Positions 44,669 to 56,109 of a DNA stretch of 64,000 bases are shown here, one piece after another. The notes beneath the pieces are model-generated. The model searched no databases and was not told the origin of the DNA. It saw nothing but the letters and a program-made list of their open reading frames with translations. The position numbers and the translations under genes are program-made. The number at the start of each line of letters is the position of its first letter. Within the stretch, counting starts at the first letter, position 1. Origin of the DNA: Dromiciops gliroides (Eukaryota > Chordata > Mammalia > Microbiotheria > Microbiotheriidae); NCBI RefSeq assembly GCF_019393635.1, contig NC_057861.1, forward strand, positions 454,519,830 to 454,583,829. Direction: 5' to 3'.

Positions 44669-45690
44669 CTTTTTCCTAGATAATCTAAAATTAAAAGTCT
44701 TTTGTTGTTCCTAACTTTCTTTATCAAAATAAGCTCATTCTGAGTTTCAGCCTCTCTCACAAATCTTACAGGGGAATTCAGTGCTTTTGTATTCATTCTC
44801 TATTACCTGTCTTTTCTTCTGTTTTTGGTACTTGTCTTTTTTAAAGCCAAGATATGTCAGATCAATGCCTTTGTATTGATATTAGCAAAAAAGTTATCAT
44901 TGGAATTTTCCTTCTGTCTTCACAATTTCATTTTTTATAACAAGAGAAATTCGGGATTGCTTTAGTCCATCAGACTTAGGAGCATGTGGATACATTCTGT
45001 GACTTTTACTAGTCAAATAGGAGCCTCTTAATTGGCTGCAGCTGAGAAGCTAGAACTGAGGGGGAAAGGCATTCAAAAGGCCTTCACTGACTTGGCTTTT
45101 CTCTCTAGGTTGGACCTCTTCTATTAGTTTAACTTTTCCTTAGTTGACTTCCTTCTAGATAGCATATGATTAGACATGGCGCTGTAAGGGAAGAAGCCAC
45201 CACTCTTCTTTCCTTATGCTGACATGTTGGTCCATGAATGTGGACCTCAGGCAGTTGCTTACCTCAGCATTTGTTCTTTCATTACATGTGAAGGGAATTA
45301 ATCTGGTGTCTGCAACTTTGTATATTTTGAAAGGCAAGGAAAGCAAGTAACTTGAGCTTACAAACAAACTTGGTGGAATCAATGCTATGTAGAATATGTC
45401 CTAGGTCCAAGTCCAATCTCCACAGAGACCCATGTGGTCAGAGATGAGAGTGTGTCCCTAAGTGTATACTCCTGCAGCATCTTCTAAGTAAAAATTTATT
45501 TATAAAAGCTAATTAGTGTTAATTCATTAAATGGAACAGGGACTAACAATGGGGAGAACACATCCAGAATGGAGGCTCAAGCTGATAGCATTAACAAAAA
45601 TTTCCTCAATACTCAGGAGATACTCAGAATCTTTAGGATAAGCTATAACTACCCTATAATTGGAGAAGTGGGGTCATAAAATGTACACTA
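44669..45690. other. Unassigned non-coding DNA
   Basis: I see no repeat family or gene; frames here are 70-74 codons and unsupported. Confidence 0.4.
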
Positions 45691-45694
45691 CTTA

Positions 45695-45708
45695 TATCTA
45701 TCTATCTA

Positions 45709-45793
<85 letters not shown>
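45695..45793. repeat. (CTAT)n/(CTGT)n microsatellite
   Basis: About 25 tetranucleotide units. CTAT units flank a central block of CTGT units. Confidence 0.98.
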
Positions 45794-45794
<1 letters not shown>

Positions 45795-46689
45795 ATCTCT
45801 GAGACCAAGCATTCGATTCTTTTTTCCTTCACTGGATTCTTGTCTCGTGTAAACTTCTGAACATCTCAGACTTAAGACCTTCTTGGGCAATAGAATAGCA
45901 GAAAATGGACATTTTTCTTCCAATGTTATAGCTGCTCTATATGGCATATAACATTATATCTACATATATGTGTACCATTATTAACTTTATATGCACACAT
46001 ATATACATGCACAAAACATGCATGTACATTCATGTATTGTTTATATATGTATGTATGTGCAGTTTTCCCCCTCATCCTTTGTTTTCTGTTAAATATCTTT
46101 TTGTAAGATTTGTAAGATATGAGGTAAGGACATTCTTAGCTCATGTTAGCTTTATTTCTTCCTCGGCCAAGAACCTGCAATTACTAAATTTTATGCCATA
46201 GTCCAAAAATTCAAATTCCTTTCTCAGATACCACCTTCTTAATCAGATGCTCAATCTTCATTTGCCTTTTGGAATCTCTTCTGTTCGGGGGCAGCATTGA
46301 TAAGATCACCAGCTGGGCATCTGTGATCTTTAGTCTCTTGTCCAGGATGTTGTAACCTTGGACAATCATTTTTATTTACCTTCTAGCAGTATCACCAGTG
46401 TCCCTGAGAAGCATCTAGAGTGGGTAGTTTCTGTGAATCTCGGGACAGTTTTTTCTCCTAAATAATCCCCTAGGAAGACAGAAGAATTTTAAATAGTTAT
46501 CAGTTTTACACATGGTGACACCAGATACTTTCAGCAGGATGTAAATAACTACCACAGCTCTTCTTCCTCTGACCCTTATTTGATTATTTCATACATGACA
46601 GTACCTATAGATTTATTTTACCATCTTTCAGAAGGCAAGCAAGTGCTTTCCTCCTGAGACAATCTAGTTTCAAGAAGCATTTTTGATTT
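45794..46689. other. Unassigned, with ATATGC low-complexity patch
   Basis: 45945-46060 is rich in ATATAC/ATGTAT. No gene is seen. Confidence 0.4.
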
Positions 46690-46935
46690 AGTAAGCCTAA
46701 CATGTACCATGCATTATGCCAAGCACTGGGAATACAAAGAGGGCAAAAGAGAGTCCCTGCCTTCAAGGAGCTCACAATCTAATTAGGGAGATAACAAGCA
46801 AATAAACAAACGTCTACAAAAAAAAAGCTACATATATGAGAAAAGGAAATAATTAACAGAGAGAAAGCCCTAGAATTAGGAAGGTATTGGAAAGGCTTCC
46901 TATAGAAAGTGGCATAGTTCCTTCACTTTGGACTG
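46690..46935 (-). mobile_element. L2 LINE 3' end, antisense
   Basis: CATGCATTATGCCAAGCACT, GGGAATACAAAGAGGGCAAA, CTTCAAGGAGCTCACAATCT, then TTGGAAAGGCTTCCTATAGA. One of the clearest L2 copies in the window. Confidence 0.8.
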
Positions 46936-47139
46936 AGCCTCAATTTTAGTTCTTGGCTTCAAATATTCAGAGGTCCATCTTCTGCCCTTCATCATCTGTG
47001 TAATAGTTTTCAACCCTATAACCTTTTGACATTGGTTAGTATTCACTTCTGTCTTTTCAGGTCCCTTTTACTTTTTTGTTTTTTGGTTTTGTTTTCATGT
47101 TAAATAATCATAGTAACAAACATAATAATAATAATGAAA

Positions 47140-47775
47140 ACATAATAACTAATCTTTATATATCACTTTGACTTTTGCAAAGTGTTTTGCATATATTATC
47201 TCATTTGATCCTCAGAACTTTTAATTTGAATAACATTTGTGAAATCCTTTTAAAGAAATGCTAATTCAGTTCACCCACTTTCTTACCCTTTCCTCTTTCC
47301 ATTATAGTCTAAAATCGAATGTCCCTTTCATGATCTTCGTATTTAAACATTCATTCTTTATTCTCTCTATTCCAGCCATACAAGGTGGGTCTCCTAGAAG
47401 ATTAAATCCTTTGCTCCCAACCCTATTCAGTCTTATTAAGTGTATTATTATGAAGTTTTCCCATACCTGATTTTCCCATTTATCAATTTAAAGGGTCTTT
47501 TCTCTTTTTCTGAGAAATTCCTTCCCTAGAAATATTAATTTGTTAATAATAAAATAATTCTACTTTAAGGTTACAAGGCATTAAAAAGATATTAACTTGT
47601 TAGAGTCTCATATCAAGCTTGGAATGTAGGTTCAATTAGTCCTCACACTTTACAACTAAGCAATTGAAGCTGAGAGAGGTTAAGAGCCTTATTCAGGCTC
47701 AGGCAGCTTAAAAAACATCTGAGGAAGGATTACAACTTAGGTCTTCCTTGACACTAAGTCCATTGCTCTATCTAG
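47140..47775 (-). mobile_element. MIR SINE halves, antisense, separated by about 340 bases
   Basis: 47155-47225 (TTTGCAAAGTGTTTTGCATA, TCTCATTTGATCCTCAG) is the tail and 47640-47770 (CTGAGAGAGGTTAAGAGCC, ACTTAGGTCTTCCTTGACAC) the core and head. What separates them (47226-47570) is unassigned. Confidence 0.6.
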
Positions 47776-48744
47776 TATATCTAGATGTCTCAGATCAAGG
47801 CATTTAGGAAATAGCCAGTCTAGTTTGGTAAAAAGTACAGTAGAAAGGATTCTTTATTAATAGCTATGGGACTTACACCAAAACAGACTCTTTTGTTTAC
47901 CTATTGCCCATCTTCAGGCTTATACATCATCCTTCTGCATTTTTGTAGCACCTCTCATTCTTCTACCATTCTTTCCAGATGCTCCTGGAGACTTGGATTT
48001 CCCAATTCTTTGAGGTAGAATGTAGTTATAACGAGTATTTTCTATGATCAGAGACTACCCTAATATGGCCGCTAAGATAGTCTTCCTCTTAAAACCTTCC
48101 ATTAGGCCACCTTTTTATTGCCCCATACTCCAAAGAAATGTACCACTGTGCCCCTACAACTTTCTCCCTCTCTGGGATAAATATAACTCCTCTTTCAACC
48201 CACCATTACAGGTACTATGCCCACACATTCTGGCATCCATATATGTTGGAAAACCATGAAGAATAGAGAACTATTTTTTCTTCAATTTCAAAATCCCGAA
48301 CAACATTGCTTTACTAATGAGAGAATATGCATTCTAGGTCAAGAGCTAGTAATTCAATTATTTACCATTTCCAGTTGCTTTTAAGTCTGCTTATAGATTT
48401 TTTTGACCATCAAGCATGCTATAAATATTAACACATGTTCGTATAACACACATAAATACACACATACGTAGATGTATAGAGTCATGTCATGCCCAAGACA
48501 AGTAGGTAAGCATTGATTTAATTTTTAGCCTTTTCTTGTTATCTAAACTTTCTCATGTATCCTTTGTTTGACAATTTTGCATGCCAAATGCCCTGCCCAT
48601 CTCTTTGAAGGAATGACTCAAGTTCTTCCCTTAGCTTACAAGGACATGCTTTTTTAGTGATGATTAAATGCAAGTTCATAGAAAATTTTATTTTGAAGTT
48701 CAAAACAATCTTAAATTTTGATAATTTCATATTATAATATCCCA
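47776..48744. other. Unassigned non-coding DNA
   Basis: A 71-codon frame at 48044-48259 is not recognisable. A CACATA-rich patch lies near 48440-48475. Confidence 0.35.
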
Positions 48745-48870
48745 GAATCAGAGAATTTGTAAGTTGGGAGGAACTTCATTGGCCATCTAGTCCAGTCTCC
48801 ACTTTTAAATAGCCCAAAAGAAGTAATTTAATCTCTTTTTGAAGACTTTTAAGGAGAAGGGAGTGTATGC
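48745..48870. repeat. Ancient dispersed repeat, second copy
   Basis: Resembles 4436-4600: AGAGAATTTG...GGGAGGAACTTCATTGGCC followed by a TTTTTGAAGACTTTTAAGG block. Only part is preserved. Confidence 0.4.
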
Positions 48871-49079
48871 CATTTCCCTCTTTGATTTCTTGCAAATGAG
48901 AATTAGTTTGGGGCAATTCATTCAAAAATTGGTATATGAAAGGCTTCCTCCTGGCTAGCTCCAATGTTTGTTGCTTAATGTTGAAGTTTTGAAATCTGAC
49001 AAATACTTCTTGATGAGTTAAAATTAGAATTCCTGTCAGAATCATGTATTTTTTATAAATCTATACTTCAACCTCTTTT

Positions 49080-49775
49080 TCTCATACTTCTTGGCAACTT
49101 TCTCACAAATTTTCTGAATTTAAACTTGTGCTTACAATTGTTTTTTTTTTGCAAGAAATATGATTCTAAGAATATTTCTACACATTCTGTCTTCAAAGTC
49201 AATTGTCTTGACTTTAAAATCTCATGCATTTCCTAAGCATTGTTCCCTTTTAATTTCATTCTGTAACATTTTCATATACCTCTACATTGTTAAGCTTAAA
49301 ATCTTTAATTCTCCTTTTCAGAGAATCCATTCTTTTGGGATCAATTTTCTATCTTTAAATTCTCTACTCATATTTGCCACTTAAATTTATTTAAATTTCT
49401 TCCCTAATTTCCATCCTTATTTATTATTTTAATCCTTTGATGACTTCTTTAAATCATTCAGGAAATTCTTATAGTCATTCAGCTATCTCAGAATAGATCT
49501 TTTTTTAAACATTTTCCCTTTCATTAGGTGTTTGAATCAATTTCTTTTATTATGTAATATTTATTCATTTCATTGAATCCTTATCTTAACTGTTTGCTTA
49601 TTTTTTGTTTTGTTTTATCAGCCTTTGCTGGTTATTCACTAGTATCTTTCCTCTGATGAGTTCTTTCCTATTCCCCTCTACCAGTTGGCAAGTTTTCTAT
49701 TTTGAGATGATAGCAAGGAACTGACTTTAAATAAGACCTCTCACTCAGTCATCTTGCCAGAAGTTTCCCCTATAA
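49080..49775 (-). mobile_element. Possible antisense L1 5' region
   Basis: The pyrimidine-rich plus strand ends in CACTCAGTCATCTTGCCAG, which resembles an antisense L1 5' UTR, as at 4130-4165. No coding capacity remains. Weak assignment. Confidence 0.33.
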
Positions 49776-51317
49776 TCTATTGAATTTATAAATAACATTT
49801 GTCATTTAACTGTGAGTGTTCAAAATTGTGTGAAAGTTGATTATAACATATGGAGGTTTTGAGATCTACTTTGCTCATTAACTATCTGTCATGACTGTAG
49901 TCACGCAGGTGGAGAGAGATGAAGAAGGTGCAGAATATTGAGATGCTTGGCAATAACTATAACTGGGTTGCATTCTGGTGGCAAAATCATAAAAACAGGT
50001 TTCCCATGAATTTATTTAATGAAATTTGCTTAATAAAATTGGCTAAAGTGAATTTGAATAGAAGAAATGGTGCATATCAGTTTATTGATTGAATTACCTT
50101 AACAAATCTTAAAAACAACCAAGAGGGAAAGAACAAATGTTTGGATTTGGTGTCTGTCAGCTTTATTTTTGAGGATCTTAATGTCCATTCTTAGCCATTT
50201 TCATTTATTTGGAGAAGAATGTGGTACAACAAATTAGTCTCAAAGAATAAAAATCTTTTTATAAAAAATGTGATGAATGCAGTAAGTACTGTACATCATT
50301 CCAGAACATTGCCTTAGGGGCAAATCTTTGAAACACACTAGTTGAAATGCAAAAAACTGATTTAAAAAATAACAAACTGCCGAGAATATGAGAAAAACAA
50401 CAAACCTTAGGAGTTTATAGGAAAGAATATGTAAATTAGAACACATTTTTCTACTTAGGAATGAAATGTAGCATGTGTCCATCCAGAAAAGACTGGACAC
50501 TGTTTTCATTAAAAAGAGAACATCTGTAGTCACTGTGAGCAGATTAGGAGAATTTTGAACAGAGGCATAGCATATGGTGCTAAATACTGTGAATGTGGAG
50601 ACACACTTGACTAAATTTAGAACAAACTAAAATTTCTAGGTTTCACTTTAAAACCCAGTGTGAGTCATTCTGGTGTAATTTACCATTAAATAGAGTTAAT
50701 GTGAGGCTTCCTGATTCTTACTGATATCTTATGGCTTACTGCAAGTGTAATGCAAGCTTTCTTAGGGGACCTTGTAATCCTTCCACCAAACACATGGTAT
50801 TTATTTTGATAGACTTGCCATAAGCAGTGCTGTCTGTATTGTATGTAATAGATACATAATATATATTTTGATATGTTTGTGCATATGCGTGTGTATACAA
50901 ACATATGAAGTTAATATATGTGCATTGAGATACTGTATATATTTATACTCATATATGTATCTAAATAGTTCTAGTAATAGTTCTACATATTTCTGTTGTT
51001 CCATTTATAAAGCAAATTTAATAAAGTTTTGGATTTCCTTTTAGTTCTCAAATGGAGATATTATCAGGTGCTCATATTGAGGCACTAAATATTGTCATCT
51101 GAGGGGATGTAGGAAGGATATAAGCAAGAAAGGACTTATACTCATAGCCCTTTCTGGAAGTTGCACATCTCTGGTAGGTGCCACCCCTCAAATCTGTTTG
51201 GGGATAAAAGGTTCCACTTCCCCTGCCACCAGACCATTTCTCTGCTAGAGTTTTTCTACTCCTCAATTCTATTGTGAGCGTGCTGTGCTCTTTCTTCCCC
51301 TGGTTATCTAAATTACT
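49776..51317. other. Unassigned non-coding DNA
   Basis: No gene or named repeat seen. An ATATGTGTGCAT-rich patch lies at 50855-50965. Confidence 0.35.
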
Positions 51318-52230
51318 ATCAGATCGACTAACATGATTGAAGGGAAAAGTGCAAATGTTGGAGGGATGGGAAAAATTGGGACATTTATTCACTGTTGGTG
51401 AACTGTGAATTAATTCAACCATTATGGAGAGCAATCTGGAATTATGTTCAAAGAGTTATTAAACTGCCCATATCCTTTGACCCAGCAATAACACTACCAT
51501 GTCTGTTTCCAAAGATGATTAGGGGAAAAGGAAAAGAACCTACATGTTTTTAAATATTTGTAGCAGCTCTCTTTTTGGTGGTAAAGAAATGGAAATTAAA
51601 GGGATGCCCAATTAGGGAATGGCTGAACAAGTTGTGGTATATGATTGTGATGGAATACTACTGGGCTATCTAAGAAATGACATGGGGGCAGCTAGGTGGC
51701 ACAGTGGATAGAGCACCGGCCCTGGAGTCAGGAGTACCTGAGTTCAAATCCGGCCTCAGACATTTAACATTTACTAGCTGTGTGACCCTGGGCAAGTCAC
51801 TTAACCCCAATTGCCTCACTAAAAAAAAAAAAGAAAGAAAGAAAAGAAAAGAAATGATGTGCTTGTTGATTTCAGAAAAAAAAAGACAAACCTGGATAGA
51901 CTTGCACAAAATAATGAAGAACAAAATGAGCAGAACCAAGAAAATGTTGTATACAGTAACAGCAATATTATTTTAAGAACAACTCTGAGTGACTAAGTCA
52001 TTTTGGTTATTATAATTACCTAAACTTACTACAAAGGACTTATGAAGGAAGATGCTATCTCTATCCTGAGAAAGAACTGATAAATTGAAGTATGTATAGA
52101 ATTATTTTACACAGACACACACATACACATTTGTGTCTAATGGTAGCCATCTCTAGGGTGGAGAGGAGGGAAGAAAAAAAAAGAATTTAAATGATAAGTT
52201 TATTATATATTTAAAAGGAATAGCAAGTAG
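51318..52230 (+). mobile_element. L1 LINE 3' end, interrupted by a SINE
   Basis: GAAATGGAAATTAAAGGGAT, ATTAGGGAATGGCTGAACAA, GTGATGGAATACTACTGGGC before the SINE; GAACAAAATGAGCAGAACC, CTACAAAGGACTTATGAAGG and GAGAAAGAACTGATAAATTG after it. This is the same L1 3' order as at 18785-19372. Confidence 0.85.
51685..51848 (+). mobile_element. WSINE1-type SINE inside L1
   Basis: A and B boxes intact; the tail is A-rich with GAAA units. An imperfect 13-bp duplication (AAGAAATGACATG / AAGAAATGATGTG) lies at 51672-51684 and 51849-51861. It splits the L1, so it is younger than the L1. Confidence 0.93.
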
Positions 52231-52477
52231 TGCATAATAGATTTGCAATTTAATGTGCAAACAAATCCATTCTACTTTGTTATGGAAATGCTTGTTTTAT
52301 TTATTAAGCTCAGAATGAAATAAAAAATAAACAAATTGCTATCAACCAGAGTCAGCAAACTCAGATGATTTTCTGCCTTTACCTTTAAGATGATTCCTTA
52401 TGCCCTGTTGTAATTTTAATTTCAACATCATTTAAATCAATTACAGCCTCTTACACAGCTTTTAATAAAACTCCATT

Positions 52478-52640
52478 TTACTTTGGAGTCAGAGGACTTG
52501 GGTTCAAATCTTGCCTATTTTATTTACTTTAGACAAACCACTTAATAAACGAGTTTCAATTTCCTCAACCATAAACTTAGGGAAATGGATGCTGGATGAT
52601 TTCTGAAGTCCCTTCTAGCTCCACTTCTATGGTTTATGCC
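52478..52640 (+). mobile_element. MIR/MIR3-type SINE
   Basis: TTGGAGTCAGAGGACTTGGG, GTTCAAATCTTGCC, ACAAACCACTTAATAAACG, and the MIR3-like tail TCTGAAGTCCCTTCTAGCTC. Confidence 0.75.
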
Positions 52641-53364
52641 ATAAGATGTTGTTGTTTTTTTCCATACTTAATAAACAGAGATAACCGAGAGTTCACAAAA
52701 ATACTAAGTTTTTTCTGAGACAAAAATAAAATATTAATACAGGTCTTCCTCACTAGAGATTCAGTGTACTATCCATCGCACCATACTTCCTCTATTGACA
52801 GAAGAGGAAAAAGGCTTTGCTCAAACTTGACAGGAAAAAAAAAAATCTGCCTTCTCTCTCCCATGTGTAGTGTAAACCGTTTTGCTTCATGGTGAAAGGG
52901 AAAGAAAAGAAAGCAGTTTATAACCTGAACCCATGAATCAAAGATCCACTAGCAACAAAGATGTACTTTTTCTGTGTTTTAAAGATTTTTGTCGATTTGT
53001 TTGAAATATCTGTCAATGCAGATAGTGCAAGTTTGTCTACTCCTCAATAGATCATTTCATGAGTTGCAGTGGATTAAAAAAATTTGTTGGCCACCTGCCT
53101 GGTATTGAGTCGTAAAGAACTTTAACTAGAGTTAGTCCTTAGTTGAAAGACACACAAGCCACCATTCCACATTCTGCATGCAAGGTTATTTTGGGTAAGG
53201 ACCGTTCTATCCAAAAACCTTTACATTGCTCAATGGTAGGCATTTAATGTGATTGCTGAATTGCATGGTATTATATTATTACCCTGTGGATCACTGAATT
53301 GAAGTGAAGAATCTAGGGCCATTTTCACAGCACTAAGCATCAGAGTAGAACTTAAGTTATCATT
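52641..53364. other. Unassigned, with a small antisense MIR scrap
   Basis: 52741-52795 (AGGTCTTCCTCACTAGAG, TACTATCCATCGCACCATAC) is a MIR head in antisense. Nothing else is recognised. Confidence 0.4.
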
Positions 53365-53376
53365 AAGAAATAATAG

Positions 53377-53530
53377 GGACAGCTAGGTGGTGAAGTGGAT
53401 AAAGCACCGGCCCTGGATTCAGGAGGACCTGAGTTCAAATCCGGCCTCAGACACTTAACACTTACTAGCTGTGTGACCCTGGGCAAGTCACTTAACCTCA
53501 ATTGCCACACAAAAAAAGAAAAGAAAAGAA
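53377..53530 (+). mobile_element. WSINE1-type SINE with AAAAG-rich tail
   Basis: Head GGACAGCTAGGTGGTGAAGT, B box GTTCAAATCC and an (AAAAG)n tail. A perfect 12-bp duplication AAGAAATAATAG lies at 53365-53376 and 53531-53542. Confidence 0.94.
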
Positions 53531-53542
53531 AAGAAATAATAG

Positions 53543-53820
53543 CTAAATGTGGTGATGTCTACCTGCCATCCCAACTACTAGAGAGGCAGAGGCTGTCAGA
53601 GGTCAGTAGTTTTCAGTGGGCTGAGAATTGGGGGTCTTCACTAAGTCTGAAAGCAATATGGTGAGCCCTCAAAAGTGGGAGGGGCACCAGGCCTGTTGAG
53701 GAGGGGCTGACTGGTCCAAGTTAGAAGCAAAGTAGGTCAAAGCTCACATGTTGGTCATTAGTGGGATCTGGTCATGAATAGTTGTTGAACATCCAATTGA
53801 AATGACATAGGGAGTTTTAA
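53543..53820 (+). pseudogene. 7SL (SRP) RNA pseudogene
   Basis: The sequence follows 7SL RNA from 5' to 3' over about 280 bases. Alu-domain region: CTACCTGCCATCCCAACTAC, then GAGAGGCAGAGGCTG. S domain: CACTAAGTCTGAAAGCAATATGG, AAAAGTGGGAGGGGCACC, GAGGAGGGGCTGACTGG, AAGTAGGTCAAAGCTCAC, ATTAGTGGGATCTGGTC. Known: functional 7SL is the RNA core of the signal recognition particle. This copy has many substitutions and lost the start of the gene's usual 5' box, so it is a retropseudogene, starting directly after the SINE duplication. Marsupials have no Alu family, so it is not an Alu. Confidence 0.85.
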
Positions 53821-54029
53821 TTTTAAGAAGGAAAGAAGGATAGGAGGAAGGAAGGAAGGAAGGAAGGATCAGAAAAATTATCCTCCCCCTTATCCTTCCT
53901 TTGAAAAAGTCCCATTTCTTGTGCTTGTTTTCTGGAGACATAATCATGGCCTTTCCTCAAAGGAAATGAAATAAAATTATAGGTAAAAAAAATAAGATTA
54001 GGTAAAACAAAGGTCTTTTTTTCCTGTAA

Positions 54030-54110
54030 GAGTAGCATCAGATAATTTCTTAGCTGGAAAGGGCTTTGGCAACCATATAGACCAATCTTTTCATTTTACT
54101 GTTTAGAAAA
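54030..54110 (-). mobile_element. MIR fragment, antisense
   Basis: TAGCTGGAAAGGGCTTTGGC, ATAGACCAATCTTTTCATTT and TACTGTTTAGAAAAGGAT give the MIR tail in antisense. Confidence 0.55.
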
Positions 54111-54117
54111 GGATGGG

Positions 54118-54279
54118 GGTGCAGCAGCTAGTTGGAGCAGTGGATAGAGCATCGGCCCTGGAGTCAGGAGTACCTGGGTTCAAATTCGGCCTCTGACACT
54201 GAACACTTACTAGCTGTGTGACCTTGGGCAAGTCACTTAACCCCAATTGCCTCATTAAACAAAACAAAAAAAAAAAACA
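54118..54279 (+). mobile_element. WSINE1-type SINE
   Basis: Head CAGCTAGTTGGAGCAGTGG, core GGCAAGTCACTTAACCCCAA, A-rich tail with C interruptions. AGAAAAGGAT flanks it at 54105-54114 and again just after the tail at 54280-54289. Confidence 0.93.
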
Positions 54280-54429
54280 AGAAAAGGATATGGAAACTTG
54301 GTCACTGGAGATTTTAGAGACAGAACATCCCAACCATATGTCTTTTACTCTAGGGAGAGAACTAGAATAGATAAATCTTAATTGGTTTTTTTTTATAACT
54401 AGAGCAATAATTGGTATTATTTTAATTTT

Positions 54430-54660
54430 GTTACATATGTGTGTATAAATATATGTATGCATGCATGCATGTGTATGCATTATATATTCATATACCACAT
54501 ACCTATACATGTATAATACACCTATGTATTGAGCACATGCATATATACATGTAAATATCTGTATATATGCACTTGCATGTATTTGCATGTGAATGTATGT
54601 ATGTATTGTGCACTGTGTATATACATGTGTATGTGTGTGTTAGGTATGATGTGTGTATAT
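54430..54660. repeat. ATGT/ATGC-rich low-complexity tract
   Basis: Imperfect TATG, CATGTATA and GTGTATG units over about 230 bases. Confidence 0.9.
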
Positions 54661-54672
54661 CCCTTTTATTTT

Positions 54673-54980
54673 TTGAGACCAGGGCCTATCTGCCTAAGCT
54701 GGAAATACAGTAGCCAATCACCTGCAGATCCCAATACTGATCAGCATGGAAGCTTTTAGCCTTTCCATTTCAATATGGGCCTGACTGCCCCTCTTTGGGC
54801 AGACTGGTACTTTCCCTCCCCTAATCCCTCACTCACCAAATTGATGCCGGACTTAATTGGGATACTCAATTGACTTAGCCCACTGTAGCTCAGAATTCTC
54901 CTGCTCAAGAGATTCTCCAGTCTTAGCCTCCTTTCTAGCAGGAATTAGAGGTATAAGTACCTATGCCCAGACCTGGTGTT
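54673..54980 (-). pseudogene. Second 7SL (SRP) RNA pseudogene, antisense
   Basis: The plus strand is the reverse complement of 7SL over about 308 bases. Blocks in order: TTTGAGACCAGGGCCTATCT (7SL 3' end), ATCCCAATACTGATCAGCAT, GCCCCTCTTTGGGCAGACTG, ACCAAATTGATGCCGGACTT, GTAGCTCAGAATTCTCCTGC, CAGTCTTAGCCTCC, and ATGCCCAGACCTGG (7SL 5' end). Length is close to the usual 300 bases, so it is nearly full length but diverged. It lies about 850 bases from the plus-strand copy. Confidence 0.86.
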
Positions 54981-55135
54981 TTTTTTTAATTATAGTAGAT
55001 AGCCTTCATCTAATTGTACTGAGTCTAGCATCACATCTGAATTGGCTTCCTGATATATTTCTCATTATTTACTTCATGGTACTTTGCATATTTTCTGAAG
55101 TTCAATCAACAGAGGGGTCCAACACATATGCTTTC

Positions 55136-55295
55136 TGTGTGTGTGTGTGTCTGTGTGTGTGTGGCAATTGGGGTTAAGTGACTTGCCCAGGGTCACACAG
55201 CTAGTAAGTGTTAAATGTCTGAGGCCAGATTTGAACTCAGGTACTCCTGACTCCAGGGCTGGTGCTCTATCCACTGTGCCACCTAGCTGCCCCTA
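55136..55295 (-). mobile_element. WSINE1-type SINE with a (GT)n tract instead of poly(A)
   Basis: Antisense full-length SINE. A perfect 17-bp duplication CCAACACATATGCTTTC lies at 55119-55135 and 55296-55312. Where other copies have poly(T) (poly(A) in sense), this one has a GT dinucleotide run at 55136-55163. Confidence 0.96.
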
Positions 55296-55312
55296 CCAAC
55301 ACATATGCTTTC

Positions 55313-56100
55313 AATGGAAGAGAAATGAGGTATTGGTCTATGATTAGACAAGAAGAGATTATTCCCATTGTGTCCCAACAGCAGGCTTCTATAAGGAAGT
55401 CTGTTGAAATAAGTATAAATTTCACATCAAGAATTTATCACCTTTATCTATTCAGTGATCTCCATCAGGTTCTTCTTCATACCACAGGGAGGAAAATGTG
55501 ACCATTATTGTAATTTTTTTTTTCAGTTAGTGAAAAATTGAAATACAAAATAGGTAATGCAGCTACCCCTGCTATAGAGGAACAGTAACTGTGCCTCAGC
55601 ATATCTCAGCATGAAAGCTTATTTTACTATCACTTAAGGAAGTCATTACCCTTTTATGAAGTTGACATGCTGCTTTACAAATACAGCACTCTAGTAACAT
55701 TATGGAAGCAGCATTCTTCTTGCCAGTGGCATTTTCTAAAGCAAGGAAACTAGTTGGAAAATCACTGTCTTGGTGTTCATAGGTTTTGTGCTCTACTAAT
55801 ATTTCCTCACACTTTCATTAGAGTCTTGGTTTCATTTGAATGCATCCACCATCTGGAAGATGTTAAAATATAAGGAAATATGCATGATCTTGATATAATT
55901 GTGGAGATAACAAACTTATCTGGGCTGTCTAATAAAACAAGGAAGAGTTCTGACCCACCTCTGCTAAAGTATAAATAGAAGTTTAGTGGTGACTGTCACC
56001 TAGTTTGTATGCACAATGAATCAAATGCCAGAGATGCAGTGTTTTGATCGCTCCACCGCAGCTCACCCCCCAAAAATTCCATTTGAGGTTTATATTTAGA
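55313..56100. other. Unassigned non-coding DNA
   Basis: I see no gene or named repeat. Confidence 0.4.
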
Positions 56101-56109
56101 AATAAGTAA

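Noticed and set aside
53543..53820. Alu element
   Set aside because: The similarity extends through the 7SL S domain, which Alu lacks, and Alu is restricted to primates.
54103..54588. 161-codon minus-strand frame
   Set aside because: Joins a low-complexity ATGT tract with an antisense SINE; no real protein features.
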